This document shows positions 45,446 through 53,022 of a stretch of DNA of 61,543 bases, in pieces; the stretch's first letter is position 1; every line of letters starts with the position of its first letter. The notes below the pieces were generated by a model. It was not told where the DNA came from, made no database searches, and saw only the letters and a list, made by a program, of their open reading frames with translations. The position numbers and the translations under genes were made by a program. Source of the stretch: Collinsella aerofaciens (GTDB taxonomy: Bacteria; Actinomycetota; Coriobacteriia; Coriobacteriales; Coriobacteriaceae); the NCBI RefSeq assembly GCF_005844325.1, contig NZ_SPFY01000013.1, forward strand, positions 1 through 61,543, given 5' to 3'.

Positions 45446-46576
45446 ATGTCTGAGTTTGCTGCCGGTCCTGCCGGTCGTATCGAGCGTGTCCGTGCCCTGA
45501 TGGCCGAGCGTGGCTACGACGCCATCGTGGTGCGCGACGAGGCCAATCTTCGTTGGCTTACGGGCGTGAAGGGCGTTTTCGATTACACCTTTGAATTCCC
45601 GCACGCGGCGTTTATTACGGCCGACCAGTGCCTGTTCCATACCGACTCGCGCTACCTCAACAGCTTTGAGGAGAACACGCCCGCCGGCAGCCCCTGGGTT
45701 TACGACATGGACGAGGGTACCATCCCCGGCTGGGTCGCCGGCAAGATTGCGGCTAACAAGTGCCGTGTCTGTGCTGTCGAGGACGATATGCAGATTAACT
45801 TCTACCAGGGTATTCAGCGCGGCCTGGAGGACCGTTCCGTCGCCTGCATCCTACCGCTGATGCACGACGACATCCGCAAGATGCGCGCCATCAAGGATGC
45901 CGAGGAGATTGAGCTTATGCGCCATGCGCAGTCGATCACCGATGCCGCTTTCCAGCATATGCTCGGCTTTATTAAGCCCGGTATGACCGAGAAGCAGGTT
46001 CGCAACGAGCTCGAGAACTTTATGTTCGCCAACGGCGCCGACAGCCTTGCCTTCGGCTCCATCGTGGCGAGCGGTCCCAACACCGCCAACCCGCATGCCG
46101 TGCCGAGCGATCGCGTGATCGAGAAGGGCGATTTCGTTCTCATGGATTACGGCGCGGGCTACTGCGATTACCGCTCCGACATGACGCGCACCGTCGTGAT
46201 GGGCGAGCCCACGCAGGAGCAGCTCGACCTGTACGCGCTCGTGCGCCGCACGCACGAGGAGTGCGTCGCCGCCATCCATCCGGGCGTTGAGGGTAACGAC
46301 ATCTTCAAGCTTTCCAAGAAGATCATCGGCGATGCCGGCTATGGCGATTACTACAATCATGGCCTGGGCCACGGCGTCGGTATCGACATCCACGAGCTGC
46401 CCAACTTCAACCGCAGCAAGAACACCATCGCGATCGGCTCGGTTGTCACCATGGAGCCCGGCGTTTACCTGCCCGGCGTGGGCGGCGTGCGCCTGGAGGA
46501 TTACGGCGTGGTCACCGAGAACGGCTACGAGCCTTTCACCAAGACCCCGCACGACCTGCACGTCATCGATTGCTAG
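45446..46576 (+). CDS. M24-family Xaa-Pro aminopeptidase
   Basis: The 376-residue metallopeptidase has an N-terminal creatinase-like domain and a C-terminal pita-bread domain. The metal ligands are the aspartates in VLMDYGAGYCDYRSDMTRTV (shown as DYGAGYCDYRSD), the histidine in GLGHGVGIDIHELP, and the glutamates in TMEPGVYLPG and VRLEDYGVV. It releases N-terminal residues ahead of proline. AGAAAGGA precedes the ATG. Position just before efp matches the pepQ-efp pair of other actinobacteria. A perfect palindromic terminator follows. Confidence 0.9.
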   Translation: MSEFAAGPAGRIERVRALMAERGYDAIVVRDEANLRWLTGVKGVFDYTFEFPHAAFITADQCLFHTDSRYLNSFEENTPAGSPWVYDMDEGTIPGWVAGKIAANKCRVCAVEDDMQINFYQGIQRGLEDRSVACILPLMHDDIRKMRAIKDAEEIELMRHAQSITDAAFQHMLGFIKPGMTEKQVRNELENFMFANGADSLAFGSIVASGPNTANPHAVPSDRVIEKGDFVLMDYGAGYCDYRSDMTRTVVMGEPTQEQLDLYALVRRTHEECVAAIHPGVEGNDIFKLSKKIIGDAGYGDYYNHGLGHGVGIDIHELPNFNRSKNTIAIGSVVTMEPGVYLPGVGGVRLEDYGVVTENGYEPFTKTPHDLHVIDC

Positions 46577-46598
46577 CCCATTTCGATAGATTTTTGGG

Positions 46599-46640
46599 GC
46601 GGGGCGTCCGAATCGATTCGGACGCCCCGCGTTCTCTTTT
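46599..46640 (+). terminator. Perfect 32-bp palindromic terminator after pepP
   Basis: GGGGCGTCCGAATC at 46601-46614 and GATTCGGACGCCCC at 46615-46628 are exact reverse complements, extended by GC on each side. A CTCTTTTT tract follows. Confidence 0.85.
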
Positions 46641-46672
46641 TATGCGCTCGCCGCAGGCGCCGTCTGCAAGTG

Positions 46673-46678
46673 TATAAT
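46673..46678 (+). promoter_or_regulatory. -10 element of the efp promoter
   Basis: A consensus TATAAT preceded by TG lies 58 bases before the efp start. No good -35 is visible, so it may act as an extended -10 promoter. Confidence 0.5.
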
Positions 46679-46735
46679 TTCTGTCGTATGTAATTTGGAC
46701 GCTTGTGCGTTCTGCCCATAACAAGAAAGGTCGCT

Positions 46736-47299
46736 ATGCCTACCATTTCTACCGCCGACTTCAAGAACGGCCTCGGTCTCCGTATCAAGGACAAGGTCTA
46801 CACCATCGTCGAGTTCCAGCATGTCAAGCCGGGCAAGGGCGGCGCGTTTGTGCGCTACAAGACCCGCGACATCAAGAGCGGCCGCGTCGTCGAGAACACC
46901 TGCAACGCCGGCACCAAGTTCGAGAGCGTCATGCTCACCACCCGTGAGTTCCAGTACCTCTACAACGATGGCACCGACTACATCTTCATGGACAACGAGT
47001 CCTATGAGCAGGTTCCCGTTCCCGAGGACATGGTGGGCGAGAACTCCAAGTGGCTGCGCGAGAACGACATCTGCCAGCTGCTCTTCGCCGACGATGAGCT
47101 CATGGGCGTGACCCCGCCGATGTTCATCGAGACCACCATCGTCCAGACCGACCCGGGCTTTAAGGGCGATACCGTCCAGGGTTCCACCAAGCCGGCCACG
47201 ATCGACACCGGCGCTGTCATCCAGGTCCCCATGTACCTCAACGAGGGCGAGGTCATCAAGGTTGACACCCGCGACGGCAAGTTCGTCTCCCGCGTCTAG
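46736..47299 (+). CDS. efp: Elongation factor P
   Basis: EF-P rescues ribosomes stalled at polyproline. The 187-residue protein starts MPTISTADFKNGLGLRIKDK and carries the tip loop KPGKGGAFVR, with Lys34 at the usual modified position, and three beta-barrel domains. EpmA/EpmB modification genes are not seen. AAGAAAGG precedes the ATG at 46736; the upstream open frame is not EF-P-like. Confidence 0.96.
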   Translation: MPTISTADFKNGLGLRIKDKVYTIVEFQHVKPGKGGAFVRYKTRDIKSGRVVENTCNAGTKFESVMLTTREFQYLYNDGTDYIFMDNESYEQVPVPEDMVGENSKWLRENDICQLLFADDELMGVTPPMFIETTIVQTDPGFKGDTVQGSTKPATIDTGAVIQVPMYLNEGEVIKVDTRDGKFVSRV

Positions 47300-47323
47300 C
47301 AACCAACTCTTCTAGGAGGACTC

Positions 47324-47686
47324 ATGCCCCAGGAAATCAAGATTGACGGCATCGGCATTTCGCCCGATGTTTTGACCGCCATCGTCTCGCGCGCCGTGTC
47401 GGATGTCGAGGGCATCGCCTCCGTTGGCGTCAAGGACCTTGCCACCAACCTTGTCTCCATGATGCTCTCGTCCAAGGCCCCGGCTTCCGAGCCGGCTGTC
47501 GAGGCCGAGGTCGTTGGCGACAAGCTCGCACTCACCGTGCGTGTCGTGGTGTTCTTTGGCTATCCGTTCAAGAAACTCGCCGAGGCCGTTCGCGCTGCCG
47601 TGGTCGCTGCCATCGATGCCCAGGTTGGCGTTGAGGTTGAGCGTGTTGACGTTTGCATCGACGGCCTCGTTTTCCCCAAGGAGTAA
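47324..47686 (+). CDS. Asp23/Gls24 family protein, second paralogue
   Basis: The 120-residue protein belongs to the same family as the gene at 1088-1444, seen in IVSRAVSDVEGIASVGVKDL and FFGYPFKKLAEAVRAAV. Asp23 members are often placed between efp and nusB in Firmicutes and Coriobacteriia. AGGAGG precedes the ATG. It may act at the envelope, but no function is proven. nusB starts three bases after its stop. Confidence 0.82.
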   Translation: MPQEIKIDGIGISPDVLTAIVSRAVSDVEGIASVGVKDLATNLVSMMLSSKAPASEPAVEAEVVGDKLALTVRVVVFFGYPFKKLAEAVRAAVVAAIDAQVGVEVERVDVCIDGLVFPKE

Positions 47687-47689
47687 CCT

Positions 47690-48277
47690 TTGAGCCTTAA
47701 GGTTTATCGCGGGCGTACGCTTGCCCGCAGTCAGGCGCTGCAGCTGCTGTTCCAGGCCGAGGCCACGGACAGCCCGCTCGAGCGCGTCCTCGAGGGTGAT
47801 TTCCTGATCTCGAAGGGTCCCCTCGACCCCTATGCGCTGGAGCTGTGCCGCGGTGCCTACGAGCATATCGACCGCATCGACTGCGCTCTGCGCTCCGTTG
47901 CCAAGAACTGGGATCTTATGCGCATGCCCGGTGCCGACCGCAATCTGCTGCGTATCGCCGTTTACGAGATGCGTTTCCTCACCGACGAGGAGGTCTCGGA
48001 CGCCATCGTGATCAACGAGGCCGTCGAGCTTGCCAAGGCCTATGGCACCGACCGGTCCGCGTCGTTCGTCAACGGCGTGCTGGGCAAGATCGCTCGCAGC
48101 GAGGAGCTGCCGGGCGAGGACCTATACCAGGAGCTGCTGGCCGAGGATCGCGCTCGCGAGGAGGCACAGGCTGCCGAGGCTGCCGCTAAGGTTGCGGTTG
48201 CCCAGGCTGAGGCTGGTGTGTTGGCCGAGGATGCGGACGCTGCTGAGGCCGTCGAGGCCGACTCCGTCGAGGAGTAG
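47690..48277 (+). CDS. nusB: Transcription antitermination protein NusB
   Basis: NusB works with NusE (S10) on rRNA operon antitermination. The 195-residue protein has the all-helical core with RTLARSQALQLLFQAEATD, MRMPGADRNLLRIAVYEM, ISDAIVINEAVELAKAYGTD-like (VSDAIVINEAVELAK) and SFVNGVLGKIAR. A C-terminal Ala/Glu-rich acidic tail of about 45 residues goes beyond the usual length. The TTG start follows AAGGAG by six bases. Confidence 0.93.
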   Translation: MSLKVYRGRTLARSQALQLLFQAEATDSPLERVLEGDFLISKGPLDPYALELCRGAYEHIDRIDCALRSVAKNWDLMRMPGADRNLLRIAVYEMRFLTDEEVSDAIVINEAVELAKAYGTDRSASFVNGVLGKIARSEELPGEDLYQELLAEDRAREEAQAAEAAAKVAVAQAEAGVLAEDADAAEAVEADSVEE

Positions 48278-48279
48278 CC

Positions 48280-48519
48280 ATGCCAGAGGGTTCTGTCCGT
48301 AACTTTGATGAGATTTCGGACCGTCTGGATCAGATCATCGCTACCGTTCGCTCCAAGGATACCTCCTTGGAGCGTTCGCTCGATTTGTTTGACGAAGCGA
48401 TTGAGCTGGGCTCCCGCGCGGTCGATATGGTCGACAAGTTTGAGTTGACGCCGCGTGAGGCCGACAAGCTCGAGCAGGAATACGATGAGGATGCGGCAAA
48501 CGAATCCCAGGATAGCTAG
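48280..48519 (+). CDS. xseB: Exodeoxyribonuclease VII small subunit
   Basis: The 79-residue protein is XseB, with FDEISDRLDQIIATVRSKD, LERSLDLFDEAIELGSRA and a C-terminal KLEQEYDED. It joins XseA to form an exonuclease for single-stranded DNA. xseA is not in this window, although the two are usually adjacent. It starts two bases after nusB. Confidence 0.88.
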   Translation: MPEGSVRNFDEISDRLDQIIATVRSKDTSLERSLDLFDEAIELGSRAVDMVDKFELTPREADKLEQEYDEDAANESQDS

Positions 48520-48554
48520 GCCGCATCTCCGGATACGAATGGTTGATGGCATTC

Positions 48555-49358
48555 ATGAAACGCGTGCGTCTTGATGACGAACTGATTTCACAGGGCATCT
48601 GCGCCGATCGCGCGGATGCCCTTCGCACTCTTATGGCCGGCTTGGTCTCGAGTGGCGGTGAGCGCTTGACTTCGCCGGGCCTTAAGGTGATCCCGGGGCT
48701 GCCGCTGCATGTGAAGAGGCGCATTCCCTATGTTGGCCGCGGCGGTCTTAAGCTCGAAGGCGCGCTTGATGCGTTTGGCATCAATCCGACGGGCCTTGCC
48801 TGTCTGGATGTGGGCTGCTCTACCGGCGGCTTTACCGATTGTCTGCTCAAGCGCGGAGCTGCGACCGTTGTCTCGGTGGACGTGGGTCGCGCCCAGTTCG
48901 ATTGGTCGTTGCGCCAGGACGATCGCGTGACGCTGCATGAGCGCACAAACGTGACGCAGCTGCCTGAGCTTGGCTATGCCGGCACTATCGACCTGGCTGT
49001 GTGTGATGTCTCGTTTACCAGCATCGCGAACATTATCGATGCGGTACTGGCGTGCCTGGCGCCTACGGGTGCATTCTGCACGCTCGTAAAGCCGCAGTTT
49101 GAGGCTCCGGCGGCGCTGGTGGGCGAGGGCGGCATTGTGACCGATCCCGCCGTGCGCCGCGATACACTCGTGGCGGCGGTTGAACTCTTTGCTGCCAAGG
49201 GCCTGTTCCCGGTCGATGTGTGCGTGTCGCCCATTCATGGTGCCAAGGGCAACGTTGAGTTTTTCCTGTACGGCACGAGATTTGACCCCGGCGATCGCTC
49301 GCAAGACGAGCTGCAATCCCAGGTATCGGTTATGAGCGAGAAAGCTGCAACGCTATGA
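48555..49358 (+). CDS. TlyA-family rRNA 2'-O-methyltransferase / hemolysin-like protein
   Basis: The 267-residue protein has an N-terminal S4 domain (RVRLDDELISQGICADRADA) and a FtsJ-type methyltransferase domain with LDVGCSTGGFTDCLLKRGA, VDVGRAQFDWSL, VCDVSFTSI and LVKPQFEA. In mycobacteria TlyA methylates C1409 of 16S and C1920 of 23S rRNA; the earlier hemolysin label is older. ATG 48546 is an alternative start. The xseB-tlyA-nadK-recN order is typical of Gram-positive genomes. The 3' end overlaps nadK by four bases. Confidence 0.9.
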   Translation: MKRVRLDDELISQGICADRADALRTLMAGLVSSGGERLTSPGLKVIPGLPLHVKRRIPYVGRGGLKLEGALDAFGINPTGLACLDVGCSTGGFTDCLLKRGAATVVSVDVGRAQFDWSLRQDDRVTLHERTNVTQLPELGYAGTIDLAVCDVSFTSIANIIDAVLACLAPTGAFCTLVKPQFEAPAALVGEGGIVTDPAVRRDTLVAAVELFAAKGLFPVDVCVSPIHGAKGNVEFFLYGTRFDPGDRSQDELQSQVSVMSEKAATL

Positions 49359-50215
49359 AGGTCTTTCTGGTTCCCAATTACTACAAGCAAGAGGCGGTCG
49401 AGAGCGGCCTGATGCTCGAGCTTTGGCTGACTCGCCAGGGCTATGAGGTCGCATGGGCTGCCGACCAGCGATCCAAGATTCAGAGCACGCCTGATATTGA
49501 CGGCTCCGATCTGGTCATTACGCTCGGCGGCGACGGTACGTTGCTGCGCGCTGCCCGCATCCTCAACCATCGTGAGATTCCTATCCTCGGTCTTTCCTAT
49601 GGTCACCTGGGCTTTCTAACTGCTGCGAGCCCCGAGGAGCGCGACATCCTGCAGGTCGTGAGCGACGCCCTGTCCGGTGAGCTGCACGTGAGCCGTCGCG
49701 CCACCATCGCCGCGGATATCGTGTCCGTGCGCGAAGACGGTACGAAGGATGTCGTGCGCACCTTCGCCCTCAACGACATGGCGCTTACCCGCGGTCCGCT
49801 GTCCGATATGGTCGAGTTCGACATCACGGTGTCCGGCCATCATATCGACCGTCTGCGTGGCGACGGCGTGGTCGTGTCCACGGCGACTGGTTCTACGGGT
49901 TACGCGCTCAGTGCCGGTGGCCCCATCGTGAGCCCCGACTATACGGGCATGGTCTGCGTACCCATTGCGCCGCACACCATTCAGGCTCGTGCCTTTTTGA
50001 CCTCGCCGAGTGATGTCGTCGAAATCTTTATGTCCGATGATCGCCCGAGCGTTCCGGCGATCGCTATCGATGGACAGTTTATTACCTGCGATGGCACCGT
50101 TGAGAGCGTGGCGGTGCGCCGCGGGCCCGGAGATGTGTTGCTGCTGGATTACGGCCCCGAGAGCTTCTATAACTCGGTGAGCCGCGTATTCTACGGAGTC
50201 CGTCATGATCGATGA
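49355..50215 (+). CDS. nadK: NAD+ kinase
   Basis: NadK makes NADP+. The 286-residue protein has the NAD-binding and catalytic motif LGGDGTLLRAAR around residue 58, PILGLSYGHLGFL, the NE/D region in FALNDMALTRG and the glycine-rich TGSTGYALSAGGPI. Neighbours tlyA and recN overlap by a few bases at each end, so translation is coupled. Confidence 0.94.
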   Translation: MKVFLVPNYYKQEAVESGLMLELWLTRQGYEVAWAADQRSKIQSTPDIDGSDLVITLGGDGTLLRAARILNHREIPILGLSYGHLGFLTAASPEERDILQVVSDALSGELHVSRRATIAADIVSVREDGTKDVVRTFALNDMALTRGPLSDMVEFDITVSGHHIDRLRGDGVVVSTATGSTGYALSAGGPIVSPDYTGMVCVPIAPHTIQARAFLTSPSDVVEIFMSDDRPSVPAIAIDGQFITCDGTVESVAVRRGPGDVLLLDYGPESFYNSVSRVFYGVRHDR

Positions 50216-51833
50216 GCTGCAGGTTTATAACATTGCACTCATTCGCGAGGCGACGCTGGTGCCGAGTGCCGGCCTGACTGTCCTGACTGGCGAGACTGGC
50301 GCCGGCAAGACCGCGCTGCTCTCGGCCCTCAAGCTAATTTTGGGCGAGCGTGCGGATTCGTCGACGGTGCGCGAGGGCGAGGCACTGGCGAGCGTCGAGG
50401 CGCGACTCTTCGACGGACCGCACGACACGGAGGGGTTCACCGTACAGCGCAGCCTTTCTGCCGAGGGCCGCAGCCGCGTGAAGATTGACGGTCGCATTGC
50501 CAGTGTGCGCGAGCTTTCGGAGCGCGTCGGCGTGATGATGGATCTGTGCGGCCAGCACGAGCACCAGCGCTTGCTCGATCCGGCGCATCACGTTGCGATG
50601 GTCGATGCCTGGGCGGGACGCTCTGCGCTCGAGGCGCTCGAGCACTACCGTGCTTGCTTTAAAGCCTCGCGCGCGGCTGCCAAGGAGGTCCGTCGCGTCG
50701 AGGAGGCCTCACGTGCGCGGGGGAGTCGCGTCGAGGAAGCGCGCTTTGCGCTCGAGCGCATCGGCGAGGTCGACCCCAAACCGGGCGAGTATGAGGAACT
50801 CGAGGAACTGCTGCCGCGCTCCGAACATGCCGAGGTACTGGTTGCCACAGCTAACGATGCCCATGCATCGCTTGCCTCCGAAGGGGGAGCGCTCGACGCC
50901 GTGAACAGCGCCGTGGCAGAACTTTCCCGAATGGCTACCGTCGATCGCAAACTGGGCGACATTGCCGATGCGCTTTCGGATGCCTGTATCTCCCTTGAGG
51001 ATTGCGCGAACGAGCTTCGTACCTATCGCGATGGCGTCGCCTTCGACCCGCGCGAGCTCGCACGCATGCGTGAGCGATATTCCGACCTCAAGGGCCTGTT
51101 GCGTCAGTGGGGTCCCACCATGGACGATGTTTTTGCCATGCGCGATCGCTCGCAAGAGCTGCTGTCCCTGGTCGATGATGGCGATGAGCAGATCAAAAAG
51201 GCGCGTGAGGCACTCGGGAGCGCCGAGCGCGAGTTGTTTGCCGCTGCCAAGGCACTTAAGCGCGCACGCAATACGGCGGCCCCGCGCTTCTGCCACGAGG
51301 TTGGCCGCCAGATGGCGCGCTTGGAGATGGGTAGTGCCGAGCTCGTCTGGGAGTCGCGCGATCTTCCCCGTGCTGAGTGGACGCCCGTTGGTCCTTCGAG
51401 CTACGAGCTGCTATACCGCAGCGGTGCCGGCTTGACGCCACGTCCCCTGCGCCGCATTGCGTCGGGCGGCGAGCTCAGCCGCGTCATGCTTGCAAGCAAG
51501 GTTGTCCTCGGTAACGCGGACGGTGTCGATACGCTGGTGTTTGACGAGGTCGATGCCGGTGTCGGTGGCTCCACGGCGCGTGCACTCGCGGGCGTGCTGG
51601 CAGATCTCGCCTCTACGCATCAGGTGATTGTCGTAACCCACTTGGCGCAGGTCGCCGTCATGGCCGACAAGCATTATGTTGTCAGCAAGGAACCAGGCGA
51701 TGTTCCCCAGACGCATTTGGACGAGGTAACCGGCGAAGCGCGTACCGCCGAGATCGCCCGCATGTTGAGCGGCGATCAGTCCGAGGCTAGCCTGGCGCAC
51801 GCAAAGCAGATGCTCGAAGAAGCTCGAGGTTAG
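50205..51833 (+). CDS. recN: DNA repair protein RecN
   Basis: RecN is an SMC-like ATPase for double-strand break repair. The 542-residue protein has Walker A TGETGAGKTALL (about 28-39), DLCGQHEHQRLLD, a coiled coil, the signature IASGGELSRVMLA and Walker B DTLVFDEVDAGVGG near the C-terminus, then VVTHLAQVA. The start overlaps nadK by 11 bases. It ends the long pepP-to-recN block. Confidence 0.96.
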   Translation: MIDELQVYNIALIREATLVPSAGLTVLTGETGAGKTALLSALKLILGERADSSTVREGEALASVEARLFDGPHDTEGFTVQRSLSAEGRSRVKIDGRIASVRELSERVGVMMDLCGQHEHQRLLDPAHHVAMVDAWAGRSALEALEHYRACFKASRAAAKEVRRVEEASRARGSRVEEARFALERIGEVDPKPGEYEELEELLPRSEHAEVLVATANDAHASLASEGGALDAVNSAVAELSRMATVDRKLGDIADALSDACISLEDCANELRTYRDGVAFDPRELARMRERYSDLKGLLRQWGPTMDDVFAMRDRSQELLSLVDDGDEQIKKAREALGSAERELFAAAKALKRARNTAAPRFCHEVGRQMARLEMGSAELVWESRDLPRAEWTPVGPSSYELLYRSGAGLTPRPLRRIASGGELSRVMLASKVVLGNADGVDTLVFDEVDAGVGGSTARALAGVLADLASTHQVIVVTHLAQVAVMADKHYVVSKEPGDVPQTHLDEVTGEARTAEIARMLSGDQSEASLAHAKQMLEEARG

Positions 51834-51851
51834 GTCGTATCAGCGGTGTTG

Positions 51852-51884
51852 GTGGGACAAAATAGACTGAAATTTTTGTCCCAC
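51852..51884. repeat. Hairpin between recN and rpiR, GGGAC-type
   Basis: GTGGGACAAAA at 51852-51862 pairs perfectly with TTTTGTCCCAC at 51874-51884. A half of it, AATTTTGTCCCAC, also occurs at 34945-34957. It can serve as a terminator for both convergent genes and belongs to the GGGAC/GTCCC group. Confidence 0.65.
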
Positions 51885-51892
51885 TACGCATT

Positions 51893-52750
51893 TTACTCCA
51901 CAACCTTATCCGGCTGGATGAGCTCTTCGTAGTAGCTGATATGCTCGCGGGCGTCTTCGATTTCGGGCAGCAGGAAGTTGTAGATGACCTCGATGATCAT
52001 CGTGGCGCTCATCTTGGAGAACGCGAAGTCGCCCGTTGTCAGTAGTGCTTCGTGGTTGACGGTATTAAAGGTGTAGTCTGCCAGGCGCGCGAGCGGGGAT
52101 TTGCTGTCGCTGCTGATGACGACTACGGTTGCGCCGCAGTCGCGAGCCGCTTTTGCCATGCGATTCAGACGGCGCGACTTGCCGGAGTTTGAGATCAGCA
52201 CGATAACGTCACCGGGGCGCAGCGTGAGCGCAAAACCAATCGAGGTCTCGCTGATGGTGCTTGCCATGCAACGAAGGCCCAGCTGCGAGAACTTGAACGT
52301 CGCGTCGAGCGCGACGGCGTTGGTGTTGCCTACGGCCGCAAACTCAATAACGCCGGCATTCTTAAGCGCGTGTACAACTGCGGCCAACGTGTCGTGATCA
52401 ATGCCGTCGATGGTCGCATTAAGCTCACTCACCTTGGCGGCGAGGATATTTTTAAGGCTCTGCTCCATGTTGTCGAGCGAGACCTCGTCGGTCAGGCCCT
52501 CGTTGCGCTGACTCTCTAAGTCGCGCGCCAACGAAAACTGAAAGCTGCGGAAGCTGCCAAAGCCCAGCTTGCGGCAGAAACGCGAAACGGTCGCCTCGGA
52601 CGTGGCGGCAGCGCGCGAGAGCTGAGCCGCCGTGAGGCGTGGCGCCTCGGACTGGTGCTCCAATATATAGTCGACAATGCGCTGCTCGGACTCGCTGTAT
52701 CCCTGGTGGGTACTAATGAGGGAAAGTGCGCTTTTGCTACTATCGGTCAT
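51893..52750 (-). CDS. RpiR/MurR-family sugar-phosphate-responsive regulator
   Basis: The 285-residue protein has an N-terminal HTH_6 domain (TAAQLSRAAATSEATVSRFC and RKLGFGSFRSFQFSLARDL) and a C-terminal SIS domain with ISNSGKSRRLNRMAKAA. RpiR proteins bind sugar phosphates and control nearby sugar genes. The start ATG has AGGAG seven bases upstream; the frame extends further but without a site. It is divergent from the fructose PTS gene and probably controls it. Confidence 0.88.
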   Translation of the reverse strand: MTDSSKSALSLISTHQGYSESEQRIVDYILEHQSEAPRLTAAQLSRAAATSEATVSRFCRKLGFGSFRSFQFSLARDLESQRNEGLTDEVSLDNMEQSLKNILAAKVSELNATIDGIDHDTLAAVVHALKNAGVIEFAAVGNTNAVALDATFKFSQLGLRCMASTISETSIGFALTLRPGDVIVLISNSGKSRRLNRMAKAARDCGATVVVISSDSKSPLARLADYTFNTVNHEALLTTGDFAFSKMSATMIIEVIYNFLLPEIEDAREHISYYEELIQPDKVVE

Positions 52751-52831
52751 GGATGGCTCCTGGTTGGCATGAAAATCTAACTTGATTTGCAATGCCATAG
52801 TATACGGGCATTTTCAATTACAAGATACACC

Positions 52832-52895
52832 TTGCCGTTTCAAGTGTTGATGGTAAACTTTCACTTGCCGTTTACGGTTATGAAAGAACCTTTCA
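52832..52895. promoter_or_regulatory. Candidate RpiR operators upstream of the PTS gene
   Basis: TGAAAG-AAC-CTTTCA at 52881-52895 is a 15-base inverted repeat. GTAAAC at 52853-52858 and GTTTAC at 52870-52875 form a second. The direct repeat TTGCCGTTT occurs at 52832-52840 and 52865-52873. All lie in the gap between the divergent regulator and permease genes. Confidence 0.5.
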
Positions 52896-53022
52896 CCGGA
52901 GAATTGCGCCTTGTCTCTTCTCACGCGGACGGTAGGTTGGTATCTTTCAGTTGTGGAAAAACGCGCATCGAAGCGCGTGTAGGGGAGCGCCCGCGGGCGC
53001 TGTACTCAAGAAGGAGGGACAC

